Assembly (NCBI GenBank): GCA_022496805.1
Contig: CM040085.1
Span: forward strand, 49,877,811 to 49,941,810
DNA length: 64,000 nt
DNA from: Pohlia nutans
Lineage: Eukaryota > Streptophyta > Bryopsida > Bryales > Mniaceae
Reading direction: 5' to 3'
Shown: positions 30,001 through 39,961 of the stretch, piece by piece
Position numbering within the stretch: the stretch's first letter is position 1
How the letters are laid out: every line of letters begins with the position of its first letter
The notes under the pieces: generated by a model
The model's database searches: none
Told to the model about the DNA's origin: nothing
Seen by the model: the letters and a program-made list of their open reading frames with translations, nothing else
Position numbers and translations under genes: made by a program

Positions 30001-31122
30001 CCACGCGCATGGTATCAAAAGATTGACACGTTTCTTGTTCATATCGGGTTCACAAGGAGCATCGCTGATCACAGCTTGTATTTCATGCAAAAGGGACAAC
30101 ATGTGGTCATCGTGATCATATATGTGGATGATTTGATCATCCTTGCAAGTTGTATGAGCTCTTTGAAGGCATTGAAGGCAATGCTTGAGAACGAGTACGA
30201 GATGAGTGATCTGGGTGAGTTGCACTTTTGTTTAGGAGTTGAGTTTGTGCGAGATAGAGCAACACGCACCATAACAATGAATCAAAGCAAGTATGTTATG
30301 GATGTTCTCAAACGCTTTGGCATGGAGGATTGCAAACCGGTTGGCACTCCATTGGATGTGAATTCCAAACTCGTGAAACTCACGGATGAGGAGTATGCAT
30401 TAGAGGCTCAATCTATGGTGGATGTGCCATACAAGCAAGCTGTAGGGTCATTGATGTATGCTATGATTGCAACAAGGCCGGACCTTGCGTATCCAATCAG
30501 CGTTGTGAGTCAACACATGGCAAGACCGGGTTCAAGTCATTGGGTTGCGGTCAAGAGGATCATGCGGTACTTGAAAGGCACAAGTGATGTGAGGTTGTGT
30601 CTTGGAGGTGACAACATTGTGTTGAGTGGGTATTGTGATGCGGATTATGCGGGTGATACCAATGATCGTAGATCCACCACGGGGTACATGTTCAAAGTTG
30701 GATCGGGGGCCGTTTCATGGAATAGCAAGCGCCAACAAACCACGGCCACGTCAACGGTTGAGGCGGAGTACATGGCGACGAGCCACGGTACGAAGGAGGC
30801 CATTTGGTTGAGGCAACTAATGGCGGATGTGAGATGCACTCAAGAGGAGGCTACAACAATCATGTGTGACAACCAAGGGAGTATGTCATTGGCGAAGAAT
30901 CCAACGCATCACTCACGTACAAAGCACATTGATGTGCAATATCACTTCATTCGAGAGAAGTTAGAGATGAAGGTGATAGAGTTGAAGTATTGTCCAACGG
31001 AGCACATGGTGGCGGACGTGCTCACAAAGGCTCTTGCGAGAGATCGACATCAAAGACTAGTGGTGGCATTTGGGCTCCAAGGCTTTGGCTATTCGCAAAG
31101 TGGGAGTGTTGAAGTAGGATGA
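27049..31122 (+). CDS. Copia Gag-Pol polyprotein of element C (1357 aa)
   Basis: Intact frame with every motif listed under E. Private changes include Thr for Pro in TTTYTPQQ (integrase), Val in KIVRARD, and a reworked acidic linker (VDQDKDDEDFGD). The linker between integrase and reverse transcriptase is the most variable part of the protein between copies. The catalytic residues are unchanged. Confidence 0.93.
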   Translation: MATFEGEGAKVVDKFDGVNFHLWKFKMEMVMAEKELWEIVEGSEEPPSSDAEARVRTAYTRREKKAFAILALNLSDSQLSHIRSCKTPAEAWAKLCNIHEAKSLVNILFLRRKFFTIKMEENDDMLAHINKVKALADQLNGADVNITDGDIVMTLLESLPPSYEYLIVAMESRPISELTLDYVTSRLLHELSRRKENETRGDSAALMAKQSKSGASGSSTDKVCYYCGKKGHLAKFCYKRKREESANNTKVNDAGDEYAFMTSVSSWCDDGDEYAMMASDVSCNGSVIDWIVDSGASSHMAPIRTCFQSYHVISPKNVILGDDTVLQAVGKGSIVVDTEVKGRVKTITIHDVLHVPKLKANLLSVRHLVMKHLRVEFSDQGCFVLSPSREEVAIIHEVNGLYQIKFSKMHAAESATLVQSSSNEDKLALWHRRLGHLNVKSVKALRGMVSGMDLAQSHVAPSSFTCEGCIEGKQQRSPFPVDGATRATKVLEIVHSDVCGPMKTTSMGGCKYFVTFIDDFSRKIWLYPIKAKSECFEKFKEFKALVEKQSEHKIKVFRSDNGGEFMSNQFGELLKKEGIARQTTTTYTPQQNGVAERANRTIVEMARSMLHAQNLGLDLWAEAVVTAVYTRNRCPTSAVQNMTPEQAWSGRPPRVEHMRTFGCIAFAKVPDSQRTKLEAKATKCVFLGYCEGTKAYRLMSLETKKIVRARDVTFCENSKVEDNLDDGPSGRSGDKPAIVDQSSKSPVIDIVDQDKDDEDFGDEEHIEERPLKTKNGEKKAQATAVEDNASSSDRRYPERNRRPLGEWWKNHILPQGEEEHANVALLDAPLTIREALSCDDANKWEQAMQEEYKSLMDNGTWELTPLPKNRNAIGCKWVFRAKRDATGDVVRYKARLVAKGFSQIEGVDFHETFAPVAKFTTIRCILAIGAAMDLEMHQMDVKTAFLNGELDEDIYMVQPEGFVQRGNENLVCKLNKSLYGLKQSPRAWYQKIDTFLVHIGFTRSIADHSLYFMQKGQHVVIVIIYVDDLIILASCMSSLKALKAMLENEYEMSDLGELHFCLGVEFVRDRATRTITMNQSKYVMDVLKRFGMEDCKPVGTPLDVNSKLVKLTDEEYALEAQSMVDVPYKQAVGSLMYAMIATRPDLAYPISVVSQHMARPGSSHWVAVKRIMRYLKGTSDVRLCLGGDNIVLSGYCDADYAGDTNDRRSTTGYMFKVGSGAVSWNSKRQQTTATSTVEAEYMATSHGTKEAIWLRQLMADVRCTQEEATTIMCDNQGSMSLAKNPTHHSRTKHIDVQYHFIREKLEMKVIELKYCPTEHMVADVLTKALARDRHQRLVVAFGLQGFGYSQSGSVEVG

Positions 31123-31424
31123 TTGCGTGGGCTGAAGTTGCTCATAGCCATGCGCATTAGCTAGAGTAGATGATGCGAATGAGCTAGACTTGCAACTAGA
31201 GAAGTGGTACTAGTTAGAAGTAAGGAGAATTGGGTCTCCCAAGTCATATGGGCTGATCCTAGTGTACTAGGAGTGGAGTATGGGCTGATGTCCCATATGG
31301 TTTGCCAAGGGGACTCCCTTGGGTGTGCTACTTAAGAGGGGCAGCCCATGAGTAAAGATCATCTCTTTCCTATGCATTCCAAGTGTTTGTGTGAGGCTTT
31401 GGCATTCTAATCTAACCTTCAATA
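31107..31424 (+). repeat. 3' LTR of element C
   Basis: 318 bp, matching 25758-26075. The right flank AAAGT is the target duplication. Confidence 0.95.
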
Positions 31425-32846
31425 AAAGTTTTGGAGATCGTGCATTCGGATGTGTGTGGCCCCATGAAGACCACATCGATGTGAGGTTGCAAGTACTTTG
31501 TGACCTTCATCGATGATTTTTCAAGGAAGATATGGCTCTACCCTATCAAAGCCAAGAGTGAGTGCTTTGAGAAGTTCAAGGAGTTCAAGACATTGGTGGA
31601 GAACCAATCCGAGTAAAAGATCAAGGTGTTTCGGTCGGACAATGGCGGCGAGTACATGTCCAAGAAATTTGACGAGCTTTTGAAGAATGAAGGCATCGCA
31701 CGCCAAACTTTGGCCCCGTACACGCCTCAACAAAATGGAGTTGCGGAGCGCGCAAATCGCACCATTGTAGAGATGGCGAGGAGCATGTTGCACGCTCAAA
31801 ACTTGAAGTTGGACCTTTGGGCGGAAGCGGTGGTGAATGCGGTATACACACGCAATCGGTGTCCAACAAGCGCGGTTGAAGGCATGACGCCGGAGCAAGC
31901 GTGGAGTGGGAGACAACCATGTGTTGCACACATGCGCATCTTCGGATGCATTGCATATGCGAAGGTTCCCGACGAACGGAGGATGAAACTCGAGGCTAAG
32001 GCCTTGAAATGTGTGTTTCTTGGGTATTGTGAAGGTACCAAGGCGTATAGACTCATGTCGGTGGACACGAGGAAGATCATTCGGTCACGTGATGTGACAT
32101 TTTGTGAGGAGTCTACGATGGAGGCTCCTTTGGAGGTTGGTCCAAGTGGGAGTAGTGGAGACGTTTTGGTGGACACACCCTCCAAGTCTCCTAGTGTTGT
32201 TGATGTAGGTGATGATGACGGTGATGACGAAGCTGGCAACACGGAGGTTGTTGAAGCGCCAGCGAGCTCAAAGGCCAAGAATGGTGCAAAGGGCACGCAA
32301 GAGGAGCAAGTACCCTGGAGAATGGTGGAAGAACCACATCTTCCCTCAAGTGAGCGGCGGTACTCCGAGAGATCGCGCAAGCCACCTGGAGAATGGTGGA
32401 AGAACCACATCTTCCCTCAAGTGGAGGACGAGCATGCGAATGTGGCATTATCGGATGGTCCATTGACCATTCGAGAAGCCATGCAAGGTGAGGATGCGGT
32501 CAAGTGGGAGCGCACCATGCAAGAGGAGTACGACTCTCTAATTGCTAACGGTACGTGGCAATTAACTCCCATTCCAAAGGATCGCAACCCCATTGGTTGC
32601 AAATGGGTGTTTCGGACGAAGAGGGATGTTTCGGGTATTGTTGTGCGTCACAAGGCAAGATTAGTAGCCAAGGGGTTCGCGCAAGTGCATGGGGTGGACT
32701 TTCACGAGACATTTGCTCCCGTGGCCAAGTTCACCACCATTCGATGCATTCTTGCCATTGGAGCGGCCTTGGACTTGGAGATGCATCAAATGGATGTGAA
32801 GACCGCATTTTTGAATGGCGATTTGGAGGAGGACATCTACATGGTG
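31425..32846 (+). pseudogene. FamII element H2, pol piece 2 (integrase to reverse transcriptase)
   Basis: Continues the H2 frame from KVLEIVHSD through integrase (FRSDNGGEY, PQQNGVAERANRT) and the acidic linker to the start of reverse transcriptase, ending at EDIYMV where D is inserted. It is clearly homologous to FamI but diverged in many residues. Two in-frame stops break it: TGA at 31482-31484 (MKTTSM*GC) and TAA at 31614-31616 (NQSE*KIK). A 39-bp segment is duplicated at 32314-32352 and 32385-32423. TGGTG (32842-32846) is the left target duplication of D. Confidence 0.9.
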
Positions 32847-33164
32847 TATTGAAGGTTAGATTAGAATGCCAAAGCCTCACACAAACACTTGGAATGCATA
32901 GGAAAGAGATGATCTTTACTCATGGGCTGCCCCTCTTAAGTAGCACACCCAAGGGAGTCCCCTTGGCAAACCATATGGGACATCAGCCCATACTCCACTC
33001 CTAGTACACTAGGATCAGCCCATATCACTTGGGAGACCCAATTCTCATTACTTCTAACTAGTACCACTTCTCTAGTTGCAACTCTAGCTCATTCGCATCA
33101 TCTACTCTAGCTAATGCGCATGGCTATGAGCAACTTCAGCCCACGCAATCATCCTACTTCAACA
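32847..33164 (-). repeat. 3' LTR of element D
   Basis: 318 bp. Its GAGTTGCAAC variant (element strand) is shared with the 3' LTR of L. Confidence 0.94.
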
Positions 33165-36100
33165 CTCCCACTTTGCAAATAGCCAAAGCCTTCGAGCCCA
33201 AATGCCACCACTAGTCTTTGATGTCGATCTCTCGCAAGAGCCTTTGTGAGCACGTCCGCCACCATGTGCTCCGTTGGACAATACTTCAACTCTATCACCT
33301 TCATCTCTAACTTCTCTCGAATGAAGTGATATTGCACATCAATGTGCTTTGTACGTGAGTGATGCGTTGGATTCTTCGCCAATGACATACTCCCTTGGTT
33401 GTCACACATGATTGTTGTAGCCTCCTCTTGAGTGCATCTCACATCCGCCATTAGTTGCCTCAACCAAATGGCCTCCTTCGTACCGTGGCTCGTCGCCATG
33501 TACTCCGCCTCAACCGTTGACGTGGCCGTGGTTTGTTGGCGCTTGCTATTCCATGAAACGGCCCCCGATCCAACTTTGAACATGTACCCCGTGGTGGATC
33601 TACGATCATTGGTATCACCCGCATAATCCGCATCACAATACCCACTCAACACAATGTTGTCACCTCCAAGACACAACCTCACATCACTTGTGCCTTTCAA
33701 GTACCGCATGATCCTCTTGACCGCAACCCAATGACTTGAACCCGGTCTTGCCATGTGTTGACTCACAACGCTGATTGGATACGCAAGGTCCGGCCTTGTT
33801 GCAATCATAGCATACATCAATGACCCTACAGCTTGCTTGTATGGCACATCCACCATAGATTGAGCCTCTAATGCATACTCCTCATCGGTGAGTTTCACGA
33901 GTTTGGAATTCACATCCAATGGAGTGCCAACCGGTTTGCAATCCTCCATGCCAAAGCGTTTGAGCACATCCATAACATACTTGCTTTGATTCATTGTTAT
34001 GGTGCGTGTTGCTCTATCTCGCACAAACTCAACTCCTAAACAAAAGTGCAACTCACCGAGATCACTCATCTCGTACTCGTTCTCAAGCATTGCCTTCAAT
34101 GCCTTCAAAGAGCTCATACAACTTGCAAGGATGATCAAATCATCCACATATATGATCACGATGACCACATGTTGCCCCTTTTGCATGAAATACAAGCTGT
34201 GATCAGCGATGCTCCTTGTGAACCCGATATGAACAAGAAACGTGTCAATCTTTTGATACCATGCGCGTGGAGATTGCTTCAACCCATACAATGACTTGTT
34301 CAACTTGCAAACAAGGTTCTCATTACCTCGTTGCACAAATCCTTCGGGTTGCACCATGTAGATGTCCTCGTCCAACTCGCCGTTCAAGAACGCCGTCTTC
34401 ACATCCATTTGATGCATTTCCAAATCCATGGCAGCCCCGATGGCCAAAATGCATCGAATAGTGGTGAATTTCGCCACCGGTGCAAAGGTCTCATGAAAAT
34501 CAACACCTTCGATTTGTGAAAAGCCCTTTGCCACCAATCTTGCCTTATAACGAACCACATCACCCGTTGCATCTCTCTTTGCACGAAATACCCACTTACA
34601 ACCGATAGCGTTGCGATTCTTGGGGAGGGGAGTCAATTCCCAAGTGCCATTGTCCATCAACGATTTGTACTCCTCTTGCATGGCTTGCTCCCACTTGTTT
34701 GCATCATCACAACTCAACGCTTCACGAATCGTCAATGGAGCATCTAAAAGTGCAACGTTTGCATGCTCCTCCTCACCTTGAGGGAGAATATGATTCTTCC
34801 ACCACTCGCCAAGTGGTCTACGATTTCTCTCTGGATAACGACGATCGCTCGAGGATGCATTGTCTTCAACCGCCGTTGCTTGTGCCTTTTTCTCGCCATT
34901 CTTCGTCTTCAAAGGTGGCTCCTCAATATGTTCGTCATCACCACCATCTTCGTCATCTTCGTCTTCATCAACAATATCAATAACGGGAGATTTGGAAGAT
35001 TGGTCCACAATCGCCGGTTTATCGCCACTTCTCCCACTTGGACCATCGTCCAAATTGTCTTCAACCTTGGAATTCTCGCAAAATGTCACATCACGAGCTC
35101 GAATGATCTTCTTGGTCTCGAGCGACATGAGCCTGTACGCCTTGGTACCTTCACAATATCCAAGAAACACACATTTTGTTGCCTTGGCCTCAAGTTTGGT
35201 TCTTTGAGAATCGGGTACCTTTGCAAATGCGATGCATCCAAATGTGCGCATGTGCTCCACGCGGGGTGGCCTCCCACTCCACGCTTGCTCTGGTGTCATG
35301 TTTTGAACCGCACTCGTCGGGCATCGGTTGCGTGTGTACACCGCAGTCACCACCGCTTCCGCCCAAAGGTCCAAACCCAAATTTTGTGCATGCAACATAC
35401 TCCTTGCCATTTCCACAATTGTTCGATTTGCACGCTCTGCAACTCCGTTTTGTTGTGGTGTATATGGCGTTGTGGTTTGTCTAGCAATGCCTTCTTTCTT
35501 CAATAACTCTCCAAATTGGTTGGACATGAACTCGCCGCCATTATCCGATCGAAACACCTTGATCTTGTGCTCGGATTGCTTCTCAACCAACGCCTTGAAC
35601 TCTTTGAACTTCTCAAAACACTCGCTCTTTGCTTTGATCGGATACAACCATATCTTCCTCGAAAAATCATCAATGAACGTCACAAAATACTTGCAACCCC
35701 CCATAGACGTGGTCTTCATTGGACCACACACGTCGGAATGCACAATCTCAAGAACCTTGGTTGCACGAGTTGCCCCATCAACTGGAAACGGTGAGCGTTG
35801 TTGCTTGCCTTCAATACAACCCTCACATGTGAATGAACTAGGTGCGACGTGTGATTGTGCAAGATCCATGCCACTTACCATTCCACGCAGTGCTTTCACA
35901 CTCTTGACATTCAAATGCCCGAGACGACGATGCCACAACGCCAACTTGTCTTCGTTTGAACTCGATTGCACCAACGTTGCGGATTCCGCCGCGTGCATCT
36001 TGGAAAACTTGATTTGGTACAAGCCGTTGACTTCGTGTATAATGGCCACCTCCTCACGACTTGGAGACAACACAAAACACCCTTGGTCGCTAAATTCCAC

Positions 36101-37222
36101 TCGCAAATGCTTCATCACCAAATGTCGCACCGATAAAAGATTTGCCTTCAACTTGGGAACGTGGAGGACATCATGGATGGTAATTGTCTTCACACGACCC
36201 TTCACCTCGGTGTCTACGACGATGGATCCTTTACCCACGGCTTGAAGAACCGTATCATCACCCAAAATGACATTCTTTGGAGATATGACGTGATATGATT
36301 GGAAACAAGTCCTAATGGGCGCCATGTGACTCGAGGCTCCCGAATCAACAATCCAATCGATCACACTACCATTGCATGACACGTCACTTGCCATCATTGC
36401 ATACTCGTCCCCGTCATCACTACAAGAAGAGACGCTAGTCATAAATGCGTACTCATCACCTGCATCGTTGACCTTTGTATTGTTGGCACTTTCCTCTCTC
36501 TTGCGTTTGTAGCAAAATTTTGCCAAGTGGCCCTTCTTACCGCAATAGTAGCATACCTTGTCTGTAGAGCTCCCACTGGCACCGCTCTTGGATTGCTTCG
36601 CCATAAGCGCCGCGCTATCGCCACGAGTCTCGTTCTCTTTGCGCCGCGAGAGTTCATGCAACAACCGTGATGTCACATAATCAAGAGTGAGCTCGCTAAT
36701 GGGCCTACTCTCCATAGCAACGATAAGATACTCGTACGACGGCGGCAAACTCTCGAGGAGCGTCATAACGATATCACCGTCGGTAATGTTGACGTCTGCG
36801 CCGTTGAGCTGATCCGCAAGAGCCTTGACTTTGTTGATGTGCGCCAACATGTCGTCGTTTTCTTCCATCTTGATGGTGAAAAACTTGCGCCTCAAAAACA
36901 AGATATTGACCAAGCTCTTTGCCTCATGAATATTGCAAAGCTTGGCCCATGCCTCGGCGGGAGTCTTGCACAACCGAATATGAGAAAGCTGCGAATCAGA
37001 AAGATTAAGAGCCAAAATCGCAAAGGCCTTTTTCTCTCGCCGAGTGTACGCAGTTCGTACCCTAGCCTCGGCGTCGGACGAAGGCGGTTCCTCACTACCC
37101 TCAACTATCTCCCACAATTCTTTTTCGGCCATGACCATTTCCATCTTGAATTTCCACAAGTGGAAGTTGACGCCATCGAACTTGTCTACAACCTTAGCAC
37201 CTTCACCCTCAAATGTAGCCAT
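33149..37222 (-). CDS. Copia Gag-Pol polyprotein of element D (1357 aa)
   Basis: Intact frame from the ATG at 37220-37222 to the TGA in the 3' LTR. All catalytic motifs are present. Private changes are Leu for Ser in HIRLCKT (Gag) and DDEHIEEPPL in the acidic linker. The C terminus GLEGFGYLQ is shared with A and L, which places these copies in one branch. Confidence 0.93.
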   Translation of the reverse strand: MATFEGEGAKVVDKFDGVNFHLWKFKMEMVMAEKELWEIVEGSEEPPSSDAEARVRTAYTRREKKAFAILALNLSDSQLSHIRLCKTPAEAWAKLCNIHEAKSLVNILFLRRKFFTIKMEENDDMLAHINKVKALADQLNGADVNITDGDIVMTLLESLPPSYEYLIVAMESRPISELTLDYVTSRLLHELSRRKENETRGDSAALMAKQSKSGASGSSTDKVCYYCGKKGHLAKFCYKRKREESANNTKVNDAGDEYAFMTSVSSCSDDGDEYAMMASDVSCNGSVIDWIVDSGASSHMAPIRTCFQSYHVISPKNVILGDDTVLQAVGKGSIVVDTEVKGRVKTITIHDVLHVPKLKANLLSVRHLVMKHLRVEFSDQGCFVLSPSREEVAIIHEVNGLYQIKFSKMHAAESATLVQSSSNEDKLALWHRRLGHLNVKSVKALRGMVSGMDLAQSHVAPSSFTCEGCIEGKQQRSPFPVDGATRATKVLEIVHSDVCGPMKTTSMGGCKYFVTFIDDFSRKIWLYPIKAKSECFEKFKEFKALVEKQSEHKIKVFRSDNGGEFMSNQFGELLKKEGIARQTTTPYTPQQNGVAERANRTIVEMARSMLHAQNLGLDLWAEAVVTAVYTRNRCPTSAVQNMTPEQAWSGRPPRVEHMRTFGCIAFAKVPDSQRTKLEAKATKCVFLGYCEGTKAYRLMSLETKKIIRARDVTFCENSKVEDNLDDGPSGRSGDKPAIVDQSSKSPVIDIVDEDEDDEDGGDDEHIEEPPLKTKNGEKKAQATAVEDNASSSDRRYPERNRRPLGEWWKNHILPQGEEEHANVALLDAPLTIREALSCDDANKWEQAMQEEYKSLMDNGTWELTPLPKNRNAIGCKWVFRAKRDATGDVVRYKARLVAKGFSQIEGVDFHETFAPVAKFTTIRCILAIGAAMDLEMHQMDVKTAFLNGELDEDIYMVQPEGFVQRGNENLVCKLNKSLYGLKQSPRAWYQKIDTFLVHIGFTRSIADHSLYFMQKGQHVVIVIIYVDDLIILASCMSSLKALKAMLENEYEMSDLGELHFCLGVEFVRDRATRTITMNQSKYVMDVLKRFGMEDCKPVGTPLDVNSKLVKLTDEEYALEAQSMVDVPYKQAVGSLMYAMIATRPDLAYPISVVSQHMARPGSSHWVAVKRIMRYLKGTSDVRLCLGGDNIVLSGYCDADYAGDTNDRRSTTGYMFKVGSGAVSWNSKRQQTTATSTVEAEYMATSHGTKEAIWLRQLMADVRCTQEEATTIMCDNQGSMSLAKNPTHHSRTKHIDVQYHFIREKLEMKVIELKYCPTEHMVADVLTKALARDRHQRLVVAFGLEGFGYLQSGSVEVG

Positions 37223-38193
37223 ATCCTTGATTGAAGGACGAACGCTCACAAAATTCAGCCCCTAGAAAGCTAAGAAAAATTGTTTTTATGATTTTTGACA
37301 ATTTTGTGATTTGTGAGGCAAATTGCACACGTACGTGCTTCTAATGCCTCCTAACTAATTCCGAACACTAAATCAGCACCTTTGTGCTACACATCAACCT
37401 CACAACACTCAATCGTGATGGTTCTTAGTGAATTTGCACAAGATCATACCACAACACCCTAACTAGGAGAATTGCGCACTCGTTGGCTCAAATCCACTCA
37501 AATCAGCACCCTTGTGCTTCACAACACGTAATGCACCCTATGGACACCCTTGTGCCTTCCAAGGACTCTAAATCAATGCAAATTCAGCCCCTTCAAGTCC
37601 TAATTGCATTGAAATTCATCAAATCAGCCCCGTTGTGCATTCACTAACCCAAACTCTAATTTTGAGCACTCCAAGGGCATAACTCACATTCCAAACCCTT
37701 GTGCAAGAATTGCAATACCAAAATCAGATTGTAGACTCACCCCAAGAGCCTCAAAGCATAAAAGTGCCTTGCAACAACACAAGTGCACAAATTGAGCACA
37801 AATTGAGCCAATAAGCTCCAATGAGCTACAATAAGCTCCAATAAGCTCCAATAAGCTCCAATATACTCCAACAAGCACCAATAAGCTCCAAAGCTCCAAT
37901 TCAGCCCTTGTAGACGTGTATAAACTCCAAAGGTGCTCCAAAGTGCTCCAAAAGCTCCAAATCAACAAATGATAGCTCCAAAGTGCGAATTCAGCCCTCC
38001 AACACGTAGATCAAAGGTAGGAAGATTGTAATACCTCCCAATGTCGAAATCAGCCCACCAAAGCTCGAATTCAGCCCTCCAAAGCTCCAAATGAGCGCTC
38101 CAATACTCCAAATCAGCGCTCCAACGCACGACCTCCACACAATGAGCAATCTAATCTTTGACTCACGCAAAACACATGAGTGGGCCCATAACC
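37223..38193 (-). other. 5' leader of element D with PBS
   Basis: PBS 38180-38193. Non-coding, with GCTGA(A/T)TT motifs and about five TTGGAGCTTA-type units near 37808-37862. A 1-bp deletion near 38110 shortens the small ORF that crosses the LTR and leader in other copies. Confidence 0.83.
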
Positions 38194-38511
38194 TATTGAA
38201 GGTTAGATTAGAATGCCAAAGCCTCACACAAACACTTGGAATGCATAGGAAAGAGATGATCTTTACTCATGGGCTGCCCCTCTTAAGTAGCACACCCAAG
38301 GGAGTCCCCTTGGCAAACCATATGGGACATCAGCCCATACTCCACTCCTAGTACACTAGGATCAGCCCATATCACTTGGGAGACCCAATTCTCATTACTT
38401 CTAACTAGTACCACTTCTCTAGTTGCAAGTCTAGCTCATTCGTATCATCTACTCTAGCTAATGCGCATGGCTATGAGCAACTTCAGCCCACGCAATCATC
38501 CTACTTCAACA
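38194..38511 (-). repeat. 5' LTR of element D
   Basis: 318 bp. The right flank TGGTG is the target duplication. Confidence 0.94.
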
Positions 38512-39728
38512 TGGTGCAACCTGAGGGGTTTGTGCAACAAGGTAATGAGCACCTTGTTTGTAAGTTGCAAAAATCATTGTATGGGTTGAAACAATCTCCA
38601 AGAGCGTGGTACCAAAAGATTGACAGGTTCTTGGTTGCACACGGGTTTACTAGGAGCATTGCGGCTCATAGTCTCTACTTCATGCAAGAGGGGCAACATG
38701 TGGTGATTGTGATCATATATGTTGATGATTTGATCATTCTTGCAAGCCTCATGAGTTTAATGAATGCATTAAAAGGCATGCTTGAGAGAGAGTACGAGAT
38801 GAGTGATCTTGGAGAATTGCACTTTTGTCTTGGTGTTGAGTTTGTGCGTGATAGGGCTACACGCACTATCACCATGAGTCAAGGCAAGTATGTGATGGAC
38901 GTGCTCAAGAGATTCGGGATGGAGGATTGTAAGCCCGTGGCAACACCATTGGATGCAAACTCCAAGCTCGTCAAGCTTTCGGAGGAGGAGTATGCGATGG
39001 AGGCCAAATCGATGGCGGAGGTGCAATACAAGCAAGCGGTGGGGTCGTTGATGTATGCGATGATTGCGACACGGCCCGACCTTGCGTATCCAATTAGCGT
39101 GATGAGTCAACACATGGCGAGACCGGGCTCGATGCATTGGATGACGGTCAAGAGGATCATGCGTTATTTGAGGGGCACAAGCGATGTGAAGTTGTGTCTT
39201 GGAGGCAAAGACATTGTGTTGAGCGGCTATTGTGACACGGACTACGCGGGAGACACGAGCGATCGAAGATCGACAACGGGCTACATGTTCAAGGTCGGAT
39301 CGGGAGCGGTGTCGTGGAATAGCAAGCGGCAACAAACCACGGCGACATCAACGGTGGAGGCCGAGTACATGGCTACGAGCCATGCCACGAAGGAGGCCAT
39401 TTGGTTGAGGCAACTAATGGTGGATGTGGGTTGCACACAAGGTGAGGCTACAACGATTATGTGTGACAACCAAGGGTGCATTTCACTTGCAAAGAACCCT
39501 ACACATCATTCACGCACGAAGCACATTGATGTGCAATACCACTTCATTCGGGAGAAGTTGGAATTGGGAGTTATACATTTGGAGTATTGCCCAACGGAGC
39601 ACATGGTGGCGGATGTGCTCACAAAGGGTCTTTGTAGAGACCGACACCAACGATTAGTAATAGCATTTGGACTTAGAGGCTTTGGCTCTACGCAAAGTGG
39701 GAGTATTGAGGTAATTGATGCAACGTAG
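38512..39728 (+). pseudogene. FamII element H2, pol piece 3 (reverse transcriptase and RNase H)
   Basis: Continues H2 from MVQPEGF to the end of pol. YVDD, the RNase H Asp (DTDYAGD, with Thr for Ala) and VEAEYMA are present. The frame is open and ends at TAG (39726-39728), 15 bp inside the 3' LTR, with the C terminus SGSIEVIDAT. This is the same overlap of pol and LTR seen in FamI. The complete H2 polyprotein is nonfunctional because of the stops and insertions upstream. Confidence 0.9.
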
Positions 39729-39961
39729 TATTGCTAGAAGCCAAAGACGTACGGATGCTAAATAATGGTGTGTGGGAGAAGGAGTTAGGCATGGGCTGAT
39801 CTCTAGAGTGTCCTTGAGATGAGTTATCCCATATGGTTTGTCCATGGTGACCTCCTAGTGTACACTACTTAAGGTGGAAGGCCTTTAAGTAAAGATTATC
39901 TCTTTCTACGCATACCTTGTGTTTGTGTGTGTGCCTTGTGCAATCTTCTCTACCTTCAATA
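39714..39961 (+). repeat. 3' LTR of FamII element H2
   Basis: 248 bp, TATTGAGGTA...TACCTTCAATA, preceded by the same polypurine tract AAAGTGGGAG as FamI. It aligns only patchily with the FamI LTR. The conserved islands are CCCATATGGTTTG, CTACTTAAG, AGTAAAGAT.ATCTCTTTC and the terminal CTTCAATA. The partner 5' LTR is not in the window. Confidence 0.85.

Larger units (their letters stand above)
25758..31424 (+). mobile_element. Ty1/copia retrotransposon C, complete, inserted in H2
   Basis: Complete FamI element with LTRs 25758-26075 and 31107-31424, PBS 26076-26089 and an intact ORF. The target duplication AAAGT is at 25753-25757 and 31425-31429. Both LTRs share AAGTAAGG and AAGTCATATGG and appear identical. 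Removing C restores the H2 reading ATKVLEIVHSD. The same insertion event is present in inverted form as element B. Confidence 0.95.
32847..38511 (-). mobile_element. Ty1/copia retrotransposon D, complete, inserted in H2
   Basis: Complete FamI element with LTRs 32847-33164 and 38194-38511, PBS 38180-38193 and an intact ORF. The target duplication TGGTG is at 32842-32846 and 38512-38516. Removing D restores H2 pol EDIYMVQPEGF. The LTRs differ at two or more sites (AACTCTAG against AAGTCTAG, CGCATC against CGTATC), so D is somewhat older than A, C and E. Confidence 0.95.
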
